Assembly: GCA_947561585.1 (NCBI GenBank)
Contig: CANNZV010000253.1
Coordinates: forward strand, 248,001-312,000
Source of the DNA: Caprella mutica
Taxonomy: Eukaryota > Arthropoda > Malacostraca > Amphipoda > Caprellidae
DNA length: 64,000 bases
Direction: 5' to 3'
Of this stretch, positions 27,268-40,360 are shown piece by piece. The notes under the pieces were generated by a model. That model saw nothing but the letters and a program-made list of their open reading frames with translations, searched no databases and was not told the DNA's origin. Position 1 is the stretch's first letter, and each line of letters opens with the position of its first letter. A program made the translations under genes and the position numbers.

Positions 27268-29680
27268 TTTGCCGTTCATAGATCCCTTTCCGTAGATAGA
27301 ACATTTGCTGTAGATAGATCCATTGCTGTGGATAGATCCTTCGCTGCAGATAGATCCTTTTCTGTAGGAAGATCCTTTTCTGTAAATAGATCCTTTAGAT
27401 CATTTTCTGTAGATAGATCCATTACTGTAGATAAAACCTTTGCTGTAGAAAGATCCCATACTGTAAATAGATTCTTTGGTGTATGTAGATCCTTCGCTGT
27501 AAATAGATCCCTTGCTGTAGATAAATCTTTTTGCTGTAGGTAGAACCTTAGCTATAAATAGATCCTCTACTGTAGAAAGATCCCTTGCTGTAGAATGATC
27601 ATCTAATGTAGATAGATCCTTTACTGTAGATAGATCCTTTGCTGTAAATATATCCTTTCCTGTAGATAGATATTTGCTGTAGATAGATCCTTTGCAGTAG
27701 ATAGATCCATTACTCTAGATAATTTCTTTGCTGTAGATAGATTCTTTGCTGTAGATAGATCCTTTGCTGTAGGTAAATTGTTTGTAGTAGATAGATCCTT
27801 TGCTGTAGATAGATCCTTTACTGAAGATAGATACTTTGCTGTAGATAGATCCTCTGCTGTAAATAGATCCTTCGCTGTAGATTGATTCTTCGCTGCAAAA
27901 AGATACCCTGTAGATAGATCCTTTGCCATAGATAGATCCCCTGCTGTAGATAGATCCCTTGCTGTAGATAGATCCTTTGCTGTAGATTGATCTTTCGCTC
28001 TAAATAGATCAATTACTTTAGATAGGTCTTTTGCTGTAGATAAATACTTTGATGTGGATAGATACTTTGCTGTAGATAGATCCTTTGTTATAGATAGATT
28101 CTTTGCTGTAAATGGATCCTTTGGCTGTATAGAGTTCCTTTACTGTAGATATATCCTTTGCTGTTGATTGATTATTTGCTGTAGATAGATTCTTTGCTAT
28201 AGATAGATCCTTTGTTGTAGATAGATCACTTTATTGTAGATAGATCCTTTGCTGTAGATAGATACTATGCTGTAGAAAGATCCTTTGTTGAAGATAGATC
28301 CTTTGCTGTAGATAGATCCTTTGTTGTAGATAGATTCTTTGCTGTAAATGGATCCTTTGTCTGTATAGAGTTCCTTTACTGTAGATATATCCTTTGCTGT
28401 AGATTGATTATTTGCTGTAGATAGATTCTTTGCTATAGATAGATCCATTGCTGTAGATAGATCACTTTATTGTATATAGATCCTTTGCTGTAGATAGATC
28501 CTTTGCTGTAGATAGATCCTTTGCTGTAGATAGATCCTTTGCTGTAGATGGATCCTTTGCTGTAGAGATTTCTTTAACTGTAGATAGATCCTTTGCTGTA
28601 GATTGATCCTTTGCTGTAGATAGATCCTTTGTTGCACATAGATTCTATTCTGTAGATAGACTATTTGCAGAAGATTGATTCTTTGCTGTAGATAGATTCT
28701 TTGCTCTACATAAATCCTTTGCTGTAGATAAATCCTTTGCTGTAGATGTATTCTATGCAGTAGATAGATTCTTGGCTGTAAAAGGATCCCTTGCTGTAGA
28801 TGGACCCCTTGCTATAGATTGATACCTTGCTATAGATAGATCATTTACTGAAGATAGATTCTTTTGCTGTAGATAGATCCTTTACTGTAGATAGATCCTT
28901 TGCTGTAGATAGATCCTTTGCTGTGGATAGATCCTTTGCTGTAGATAGATCCTTCGCTGTTGATAGCACTTTTGCTCTAGATAAATCCTTTGCTGTAGAT
29001 AGATCCTTTGCTGTAGATAGAACCTTTGTTGTTGATAGATTTTTTCTGTAGATCTATCTTTTACTGCTGATAGATCCTTAACTGTAGATGGATCCTTTGC
29101 TGTAATTAGTTCCTTTACTGTTGATAGATCCTTTGCTGTAGATTGATCCTTTCCTGTAGATAGATCCTTTGCTGTAGATAGATTCTTTCCTGTAGATAGA
29201 TCCTTTGCTGTAGATAGATCCTTTGTTGTAGATAGAACTTTTGCTGTAAATAGATCTTTTGCTGTAGATAGATCTTTTGCTGCTGACAGATCCTTAACTG
29301 TGGATAGATCCTTTGCTGTATATAGTTCCTTTACTGTTGATAGATCTTTTGCTGTAGATTGACCCTTTGCTGTAGATTGATCCTTCGCTGTAGATTGATC
29401 CTTTGCTGAAGATAGATTGTTTGCTGAACATAGATTCTTTGCTGAAGATAGATTCTTTGTTGTAGATAGATCCTTTGCTGTAGACAGATCCTTTGCATTA
29501 GATAGATCCTTTACTGTAGATAGATCCTTTGCTGTAAATGGATCATTTTCTGTAGATAGATCCTTTGCTGTAGATAAATCGTTTGTTGTAGATAGATCCT
29601 TTGTTGTAGATGGAGCCTTTACTGTTGATAGATCCTTTGCTGTAGATAGATCCTTTGCTGTATATAGATCCTTCGCTGTA

Positions 29681-29722
29681 GATATATTTAAGATCCTTTG
29701 CTGTAAATAAATAATTGAATCC
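29681..29722 (+). repeat. AT-rich 42-bp module, copy 7
   Basis: Variant start GATATATTTAAG; the core ends in AATTGAATCC. Confidence 0.92.
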
Positions 29723-32317
29723 TTTGCCGTATATAGATCCCTTTCCGTAGATAAAACCTTTTCTGTAGAAAGATCCCATACTCTAAATAGATCCTTTGTT
29801 GTAATTAGATCATTTGCTGTATATAGATCCCTTGCTGTAGAAAGATCCCTTGCTGTAGATAGATCCTTTCCTGTAGATTGATCTTTCGCTCTAAATAGAT
29901 CCCTTACTGTAGATAGTTCCTTTGCTGTATATAAATCGTTTGATGTGGATAGATACTTTGCTGTAGATAGATCCTTTTTGGTAGATAGATCCTTTGCTGT
30001 AAATGGATCCTTTGGCTGTATAGAGTTCCTTTACTGTAGATATATCCTTTGCTGTAGATTGATTATTTGCTGTAGATAGATTCTTTGCTGTAGATAGATC
30101 CTTTGCTGTAGATAGATCACTTAATGTAGATAGATCCTTTGCTGTAGATAGATACTATGCTGTAGAAAGATCCTCTGTTGAAGATAGATCCTTTGCTGTA
30201 GATAGATCCTTTGCTGTAGATTGATCCTTTGCTGTAAAGATTTCTTTAGTTGTAGATAGATCTTTTGCTGTAGATTGATCCTTTGCTGTAGATAGATCCT
30301 TTGTTGTAGATAGATCCTTTTCTGTAGATAGACTCTTTGCAGAAGATTGATTCTTTTCTGTAGATAGATTCTTTGCTCTACATAGAACCTTTGCTGTAGA
30401 TAAATCCTTTTCAGTAGATGTATCCTATGCAGTAGATAAATCTTTTACTGAACATAGATCCTTTGCTGTGGATAGATTATTTGCTGTAGATAGATTCTTT
30501 GCTGTAGAAGGATCCCTTGCTGTAGAGGGACCCCATGCTGTAGATGGATCCCTTGCTATAGATATATCATTTACTGTTGATAGATCCTTTGCTGTAGATT
30601 GATCCTTTGCTGTATATTGATCCTTTGCTGTAGATAGATCCTTTGCTGAAGATAGATTCTTTGTTGAAGATAGATTCTTTGCTGAAGATTGATTCTTTGT
30701 TGTAGATAGATCCTTTGCTGTAGACATATCCTTTGCATTAGATAGATCCTTTACTGTAAATAGATCCTTTGTTGTAGTTGGATCATTTTCTGTTGATAGA
30801 TCCTTTGCTGTAGATAAATCGTTTGTTGTAGATAGATCCTTTGTTGTAGATAGAGCCTTTACAGTTGATAGACTGTAGATAAATCCTTTTGCTGTAGATA
30901 GAACATTGGCTATAGTTAGATCCTTTACTGTAGAAAGATCACTTATTGTAGATAGATCCTTTGCTGTAGATAGATCCTATGCTGTAGAAAGATCCTTTGC
31001 TATAATTAGATCCTTTGCTGTAGATTGATTCTTTGCTGTAGATAGATCCCATATTGTAAATGGATATTTTGCTGAAGATAGATCCTTTACTGTAGATAGA
31101 TCCTTTGCTGTAGATAGATCCCTTGCTGTAGATTGATCATCTAATGTAGATAGATCCTTTACTGTAGATAGATCCTTTGCTGTAGAAATATCCTTTCATG
31201 TAGATAGATCCTTTGCTGTAGATAAATTTTTTGTTGTAGGTAGATCCCTTGCTGTATATAGATCCTTTACTAAAGATAGATTCTTTGCTGTTGATAGATC
31301 TTTTGCTGTAGATAGATCCTTCGCTGTAGATAGATCCTTTGCAGTATATAGATCTATTACTCTAGATAGATCCTTTGCTGTAGATAGATTCTTTGCTGTA
31401 GATAGATCCTTTGCTGTAGATAAATTGTTTGTTGTAGATAGATCCTTTGCTGTAGATAGATCCTTTACTGAAGATAGATCCTTTGCTGTAGATAGATCCT
31501 CTGCTGTAGATAGATCCTTTGCTGTAGATAGCTCCTTTACTGTAGATAGATTCTTTGCTGTGATAGATCCTTTGCTGTAGATAGCTCCTTTACTGTAGAA
31601 AGATTCTTTGCTGTAGATAAATCTTTTGTTGTAGATAGATCCTTTGCTGTAGATAAATCCTTTGCTGTTGAGAGATCTTTTGCTGTAGATAGATCCTTTG
31701 CTGTTGATAGATCCTTAACTGTAGATGGATCCTTTTCTGTAGATAGTTCCTTTTCTGTATATAGATCCTTTACTGTAGATAAAACCTTTACTGTAGATAG
31801 ATCCTTTGCTGTAGATAGATCCTTTGCTGTAGATAGATCCTTTGCTGTAGATAGCTCCTCTACTGTAGATAGATCCTTCGCTGTAGATAGATCCTTTGCT
31901 GCAGATAGAACTTTTGCTGTAAATAGATCTCTTGCTGTAGATAGATCTTTTAGTGCTGACAGATCCTTAACTGTAGATGGATTTTTTGCTGTATATAGTT
32001 CCTTTACTGTTGATAGATCCTTTGCTGTAGATTGATCCCTTGCTGTAAATAGATCCTTTGCTGAACATAGATTCTTTGCTGAACATAGATTCTTTGTTGT
32101 AGATAGATCCTTTGCTGTAGACAGATCCTTTGCATTAGATAGATCCTTGACTGTAGATAGATCCTTTGCTGTCGATGGATCATTTTCTGTAGATAGATCC
32201 TTTGCTGTAGATAAATCGTTTGTTGTAGATAGATCCTTTGTTGTAGATAGAGCCTTTACTGTTGATAGATCCTTTGCTGTAGATAGATCCTTAGCTTTAT
32301 ATAGATCCTTCGCTGTA

Positions 32318-32359
32318 GATAGATTTAAGATCCTTTGCTGTAAATAAATAATTAAATCC
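32318..32359 (+). repeat. AT-rich 42-bp module, copy 8
   Basis: Common form, followed by a shortened TTTCCGTATATAG unit. Confidence 0.93.
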
Positions 32360-34229
32360 TTTCCGTATATAGATCCCTTTCCGTAGATAGATCCTTTGCT
32401 GTAGATAGATCCTTTGCTGTGGATATATCCTTCGCTGCAGATAGAACCTTTCCTGTAAAATGATCCTTTTCTGTAGATAGACCCTTTAGATCATTTTCTG
32501 TAGATAGATCCATTACTGTAGATAAAACCTTTACTGTAGAAAGATCCCATACTGTAAATAGATCCTTTGTTGTAGGTAAACCTTTGCTGTAAATAGATCC
32601 CTTGCTGTGGATAAATCCTTTTGCTGGAGATAGAACATTGGCTATAGATAGATCTTTTACTGTAGAAAGATCACTTAATGTAGATAGATCCTTTGCTGTA
32701 GATAGATCCTATGCTGTAGAAAGATCCTTTGCTGTAAATAGATCCTTTGCTATAGATTGATTCTTTGCTGTAGATAGATCCCATATTGTAGATGGATATT
32801 TTGCTAAAGATAGATCCTTCACTGTAGATAGATCCTTTGCTGTAGATAGATCCCTTGCTGTAGATTGATCATCTAATGTAGATAGATCCTTTACTGTAGA
32901 TAGATCCTTTGCTGTAGATATATCCTTTCCTGTAGATAGATCCTTTGCTGTAGATAAATTTTTTGTTGTAGGTAGATCCCTTGCTGTAGATAGATCCTTT
33001 ACTAAAGATAGATTCTTTGCTGTTGATAGATCTTTTGCTGTAGATAGATCCTTCGCTGTAGATAGATCCTTTGCAGTATATAGATCTATTACTCTAGATA
33101 GATCCTTTGCTGTAGATAGATTCTTTGCTGTAGATAGATCCTTTGCTGTAGATAAATTGTTTGTTGTAGATAGATCCTTCGCTGTAGATAGATCCTTTAC
33201 TTAAGATAGATCCTTTACTTAAGATAGATCCTTTGCTGTAGATAGATCTTCTGCTGTAGATAGATCCTTTGCTGTAGATAGCTCCTTTACTGTAGATAGA
33301 TTCTTTGCTGTGATAGATCCTTTGCTGTAGATAGCTCCTTTACTGTAGATAGATTCTTTGCTGTAGATAAATCTTTTGTTGTAGATAGATCCTTTGCTGT
33401 AGATAAATCCTTTGCTGTAGAGAGATCTTTTGCTGTAGATAGAACCTTTGCTGTTGATAGATCCTTAACTGTAGATGGATCCTTTTCTGTAGATAGTTCC
33501 TTTACTGTAAATAGATCCTTTGCTGTAGGTAGATCCTTTGCTGTAAATAGATCCCTCGCCGTAGATAGATCCTTTTCTGTATATAGATCCTTTGCTGTAA
33601 ATAGAAACTTCGCTGTAGATAGATCCTTTTCTGTAGATAGATCCTTTTCTGTAGATAGATCCTTTTCTGTATATAGATCCTTTACTGTAGATTAAACCTT
33701 TACTGTAGATAGATCCTTTGCTGTAGATAGATCCTTTGCTGTAGATAGATCCTTTGCTGTAGATAGCTCCTCTACTGTAGATAGATCCTTTGCTGTAGAT
33801 AGATCCTTTGCTGTAGATAGAACTTTTGCTGTAAATAGATCTCTTGCTGTAGATAGATCTTTTAGTGCTGACAGATCCTTAACTGTAGATGGATCCTTTG
33901 CTGTATATAGTTCCTTTACTGTTGATAGATCCTTTGCTTTAGATTGATCCCTTGCTGTAAATAGATCCTTTGCTGAACATAGATTCTTTGCTGAACATAG
34001 ATTCTTTGTTGTAGATAGATCCTTTGCTGTAGACAGATCCTTTGCATTAGATAGATCCTTTACTGTAGATAGATCCTTTGCTGTCGATGGATCATTTTCT
34101 GTAGATAGATCCTTTGCTGTAGATAAATCGTTTGTTGTAGATAGATCCTTTGTTGTAGATAGAGCCTTTACTGTTGATAGATCCTTTGCTGTAGATAGAT
34201 CCTTAGCTTTATATAGATCCTTCGCTGTA

Positions 34230-34271
34230 GATAGATTTAAGATCCTTTGCTGTAAATAAATAATTAAATCC
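34230..34271 (+). repeat. AT-rich 42-bp module, copy 9
   Basis: Common form. Confidence 0.93.
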
Positions 34272-36071
34272 TTTGCCGTATATAGATCCCTTTCTGTAGA
34301 TAGATCCTTTGCTGTAGATAGATCCTTTGCTGTGGATATATCCTTCGCTGCAGATAGAACCTTTCCTGTAAAATAATCCTTTTCTGTAGATAGATCCTTT
34401 AGATCATTTTCTGTAGATAGATCCATTACTTTAGATAAAACCTTTACTGTAGAAAGATCCCATACTGTAAATTGATCCTTTGTTGTAGGTAGATCCTTTG
34501 CTGTAAATAGATCCCTTGCTGTGGATAAATCCTTTTGCTGGAGATAGAACATTGGCTATAGATAGATCTTTTACTGTAGAAAGATCACTTAATGTAGATA
34601 GATCCTTTGCTGTAGATAGATCCTATGCTGTAGAAAGATCCTTTGCTGTAAATAGATCCTTTGCTATAGATTGATTCTTTGCTGTAGATAGATCCCATAT
34701 TGTAGATGGATATTTTGCTAAAGATAGATCCTTCACTGTAGATAGATCCTTTGCTGTAGATAGATCCCTTGCTGTAGATTGATCATCTAATGTAGATAGA
34801 TCCTTTACTGTAGATAGATCCTTTGCTGTAGATATATCCTTTCCTGTAGATAGATCCTTTGCTGTAGATAAATTTTTTGTTGTAGGTAGATCCTTTACTA
34901 AAGATAGATTCTTTGCTGTTGATAGATCTTTTGCTGTAGATAGATCCTTCGCTGTAGATAGATCCTTTGCAGTATATAGATCTATTACTCTAGATAGATC
35001 CTTTGCTGTAGATAGATTCTTTGCTGTAGATAGATCCTTTTCTGTAGATAAATTGTTTGTTGTAGATAGATCCTTTGCTGTAGATAGATCCTTTACTGAA
35101 GATAGATCCTTCGCTGTAGATAGATCCTCTGCTGTAGATAGATCCTTTGCTGTAGATAGCTCCTTTACTGTTGATAGATTCTTTGCTGTGATAGATCCTT
35201 TGCTGTAGATAGCTCCTTTACTGTAGATAGATCCTTTGCTGTAGATAAATCCTTTGCTGTAGAGAGATCTTTTGCTGTAGATAGATCCTTTGCTGTTGAT
35301 AGATCCTTAACTGTAGATGGATCCTTTTCTGTAGATAGTTCCTTTACTGTAAATAGATCCTTTGCTGTAGGTAGATCCTTTGCTGTAAATAGATCCCTCG
35401 CCGTAGATAGATCCTTTTCTGTATATAGATCCTTTGCTGTATATAGAACCTTTGCTGTAGATAGATCCTTTTCTGTAGATAGATCCTTTTCTGTAGATAG
35501 ATCCTTTTCTGTATATAGATCCTTTACTGTAGATAAAACCTTTACTGTAGATAGATCCTTTGCTGTAGATAGATCCTTTGCTGTAGATAGATCTTTTGCT
35601 GTAGATAGCTCCTCTACTGTAGATAGATCCTTTGCTGTAGATAGATCCTTTGCTGTAGATAGAACTTTTGCTGTAAATAGATCTCTTGCTGTAGATAGAT
35701 CTTTTAGTGCTGACAGATCCTTAACTGTAGATGGATCCTTTGCTGTATATAGTTCCTTTACTGTTGATAGATTCTTTGCTGTAGATTGATCCCTTGCTGT
35801 AAATAGATCCTTTGCTGAACATAGATTCTTTGCTGAACATAGATTCTTTGTTGTAGATAGATCCTTTGCTGTAGACAGATCCTTTGCATTAGATAGATCC
35901 TTTACTGTAGATAGATCCTTTGCTGTCGATGGATCATTTTCTGTAGATAGATCCTTTGCTGTAGATAAATCGTTTGTTGTAGATAGATCCTTTGTTGTAG
36001 ATAGAGCCTTTACTGTTGATAGATCCTTTGCTGTAGATAGATCCTTAGCTTTATATAGATCCTTCGCTGTA

Positions 36072-36113
36072 GATAGATTTAAGATCCTTTGCTGTAAATA
36101 AATAATTAAATCC
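36072..36113 (+). repeat. AT-rich 42-bp module, copy 10
   Basis: Common form, 1,842 bp after copy 9, matching the local higher-order repeat length. Confidence 0.93.
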
Positions 36114-39100
36114 TTTGCCGTATATAGATCCCTTTCCGTAGATAGATCCTTTGCTGTAGATGGATCCTTTGCTGTGGATATATCCTTCGCTGCAGATAGA
36201 ACCTTTTCTGTAAAATGATCCTTTTCTGTAGATAGATCCTTTAGATCATTTTCTGTAGATAGATCCATTACTGTAGATAAAACCTTTACTGTAGAAAGAT
36301 CCCATACTGTAAATAGATCCTTTGTTGTAGGTAGATCCTTTGCTGTAAATAGATCCCTTGCTGTGGATAAATCCTTTTGCTGGAGATAGAACATTGGCTA
36401 TAGATAGATCTTTTACTGTAGAAAGATCACTTAATGTAGATAGATCCTTTGCTGTAGATAGATCCTATGCTGTAGAAAGATCCTTTGCTGTAAATAGATC
36501 CTTTGCTATAGATTGATTCTTTGCTGTAGATAGATCCCATATTGTAGATGGATATTTTGCTAAAGATAGATCCTTCACTGTAGATAGATCCTTTGCTGTA
36601 GATAGATCCCTTGCTGTAGATTGATCATCTAATGTAGATTATCCTTTACTGTAGATAGATCCTTTGCTGTAGATATATCCTTTCCTGTAGATAGATCCTT
36701 CGCTGTAGATAAATTTTTTGTTGTAGATAGATCCCTTGCTGTAGATAAATCCTTTACTGAAGATAGATTCTTTGCTGTTGATAGATCCTTTGCTGTAGAT
36801 AGATCCATTGCTGTAGATAGATCCTTTGCAGTAGATAGATCCTTTGCTGAAGATAGATCCTTTGCTGTAGATAGATTCTTTTTTGTAGATAGATCCTTTG
36901 TTGTAGACAGATCTTTTGCAGTAGAAAGATCCTTTACTGTAGATAGATCCTTTGCTGTATATGGATCATTTGCTTTAGATGGATACTTTGCTGTAGATAA
37001 ATCTTTTGTTGTAGATAGATCCTTTGCTGTAGATAAATCCTTTGCTGTAGAGAGATCTTTTGCTGTAGATAGATCCTTTGCTGTTGATAGATCCTTAACT
37101 GTAGATAGATCCTTCTCTGTTGATAGATCCTTTTCTGTATATAGATCCTTTACTGTAGATAAAACCTTTGCTGAAGATAGATCCCAAACTGTAAATAGAT
37201 CCTTTGCTGTAGGTAGATCCTTTGCTGTAGATAGATCCTTTGCTGTATATAGATCGTTTGCTGTAGATAGATCCTTTGCTGTAGATAGATCCTTTGCTGT
37301 AGATAAATCCTTTTCAGTAGATGTATCCTATGCAGTAGATAGATCTTTTACTGAACATAGATCCTTTGCTGTGGATAGATTATTTGCTGTAGATAGATTC
37401 TGTGCTGTAGAAGGATCCCTTGCTGTAGATGGACCCCATGCTGTAGATGGATCCCTTGCTATAGATATATCATTTACTGTTGATAGATCCTTTGCTGTAG
37501 ATTGATCCTTTGCTGTATATTGATCCTTTGCTGTAGATAGATCCTTTGCTGAAGATAGATTCTTTGTTGAAGATAGATTCTTTGCTGAAGATTGATTCTT
37601 TTTTGTAGATAGATCCTTTGCTGTAGACATATCCTTTGCATTAGATAGATCCTTTACTGTAGATAGATCCTTTGTTGTAGATGGATCATTTTCTGTTGAT
37701 AGATCCTTTGCTGTAGATAAATCGTTTGTTGTAGATAGATCCCTTGCTGTAGATAAATCCTTTACTGAAGATAGATTCTTTGCTGTTGATAGATCCTTTG
37801 CTGTAGATAGATCCATTGCTGTAGATAGATCCTTTGCAGTAGATAGATCCTTTGCTGAAGATAGATCCTTTGCTGTAGATAGATTCTTTTTTGTAGATAG
37901 ATCCTTTGTTGTAGACAGATCTTTTGCAGTAGAAAGATCCTTTACTGTAGATAGATCCTTTGCTGTATATGGATCATTTGCTTTAGATGGATACTTTGCT
38001 GTAGATAAATCTTTTGTTGTAGATAGATCCTTTGCTGTAGATAAATCCTTTGCTGTAGAGAGATCTTTTGCTGTAGATAGATCCTTTGCTGTTGATAGAT
38101 CCTTAACTGTAGATAGATCCTTCTCTGTTGATAGATCCTTTTCTGTATATAGATCCTTTACTGTAGATAAAACCTTTGCTGAAGATAGATCCCAAACTGT
38201 AAATAGATCCTTTGCTGTAGGTAGATCCTTTGCTGTAGATAGATCCTTTGCTGTATATAGATCGTTTGCTGTAGATAGATCCTTTGCTGTAGATAGATCC
38301 TTTGCTGTAGATAAATCCTTTTCAGTAGATGTATCCTATGCAGTAGATAGATCTTTTACTGAACATAGATCCTTTGCTGTGGATAGATTATTTGCTGTAG
38401 ATAGATTCTGTGCTGTAGAAGGATCCCTTGCTGTAGATGGACCCCATGCTGTAGATGGATCCCTTGCTATAGATATATCATTAACTGTTGATAGATCCTT
38501 TGCTGTAGATTGATCCTTTGCTGTATATTGATCCTTTGCTGTAGATAGATCCTTTGCTGAAGATAGATTCTTTGTTGAAGATAGATTCTTTGCTGAAGAT
38601 TGATTCTTTTTTGTAGATAGATCCTTTGCTGTAGACATATCCTTTGCATTAGATAGATCCTTTACTGTAGATAGATCCTTTGTTGTAGATGGATCATTTT
38701 CTGTTGATAGATCCTTTGCTGTAGATAAATCGTTTGTTGTAGATAGATCCTTTGTTGTAGATAGAGCCTTTACAGTTGATAGACTGTAGATAAATCCTTT
38801 TGCTGTAGATAGAACATTGGCTATAGATAGATCCTTTACTGTAGAAAGATCACTTATTGTAGATAGATCCTTTGCTGTAGATAGATCCTATGCTGTAGAA
38901 AGATCCTTTGCTGTAGTTAGATCCTTTGCTGTAGATTGATCATCTAATGTAGATAGATCCTTTACTGTAGATAGATCTTTTGCTGTAGATATATCCTTTC
39001 CTGTAGATAGATCCTTTGCTGTAGATAAATTTTTTGTTGTAGGTAGATCCCTTGCTGTAGATAGATCCTTTACTGAAGATAGATTCTTTGCTGTTGATAG

Positions 39101-40318
39101 ATCTTTTGCTGTAGATAGATCCTTTGCTGTAGATAGATCCTTTGCAGTATATAGATCTATTACTCTAGATAGATCCTTTGCTGTGGATAGATTCTTTGCT
39201 ATAGATAGATCCTTTGCTGTAGATAAATTGTTTGTTGTAGATAGATCCTTTGCTGTAGATAGATCCTTCACTGAAGATAGATCCTTTGCTGTAGATAGAT
39301 CCTCTGCTGTAGATAGATCCTTTACTGTAGATAGCTTCTTTACTGTAGATAGATTCTTTGCTGTGATAGATCCTTTGCTGTAGATAGCTCCTTTACTGTA
39401 GATAGATTCTTTGCTGTAGATAGATTCTTTGTTGTAGATAGATCCTTCGCTGTAAACAGATCTTTTGCAGTAGAAAGATCCTTTACTGTAGATAGATCTT
39501 TTGCTGTAGATGGATCATTTGCTTTGGATAGATACTTTGCTGTAGATAAATCTTTTGTTGTAGATAGATCCTTTGCTGTAGATAAATCCTTTGCTGTAGA
39601 GAGATCTTTTGCTGTAGATAGATCCTTTGCTGTTGATAGATCCTTAACTGTAGATGGATCCTTTTCTGTAGATAGTTCCTTTACTGTAAATAGATCCTTT
39701 GCTGTAGGTAGATCCTTTGCTGTAAATAGATCCCTCGCCGTAGATAGATCCTTTTCTGTAGATAGATCCTTTGCTGTATATAGAACCTTCGCTGTAGATA
39801 GATCCTTTTCTGTAGATAGATCCTTTTCTGTATATAGATCCTTTACTGTAGATAAAACCTTTACTGTAGATAGATCCTTTGCTGTAGATAGATCCTTTGC
39901 TGTAGATAGAACTTTTGCTGTAAATAGATCTTTTGCTGTAGATAGATCTTTTAGTGCTGACAGATCCTTAACTGTAGATGGATCCTTTGCTGTATATAGT
40001 TCCTTTACTGTTGATAGATCCCTTGCTGTAGATTGATCCTTTGCTGTAGATTGATCCCTTGCTGTAAATAGATCCTTTGCTGAACATAGATTCTTTGCTG
40101 AACATAGATTCTTTGTTGTAGATAGATCCTTTGCATTAGATAGATCCTTTACTGTAGATAGATCCTTTGCTGTCGATGGATCATTTTCTGTAGATAGATC
40201 CTTTGCTGTAGATAAATCGTTTGTTGTAGATAGATCCTTTGTTGTAGATAGAGCCTTTACTGTTGATAGATCCTTTGCTGTAGATAGATCCTTAGCTTTA
40301 TATAGATCCTTCGCTGTA

Positions 40319-40360
40319 GATAGATTTAAGATCCTTTGCTGTAAATAAATAATTAAATCC
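40319..40360 (+). repeat. AT-rich 42-bp module, copy 11
   Basis: Common form, 4,247 bp after copy 10; last copy left of the retroelement. Confidence 0.93.

Larger units (their letters stand above)
21511..30400 (+). repeat. Satellite with shuffled partial higher-order repeats
   Basis: Blocks of the preceding repeat recur in partial and reordered form. For example, the stretch from the GATTCTTCGCTGCAAAAAG unit to the GGCTGTATAGAG unit appears near 22150, 23640, 24440 and 27890, and the TAGATACGTTTGTTG pair near 27050 and 27120 is a short tandem duplication of about 72 bp. No unique sequence or gene seen. Confidence 0.82.
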
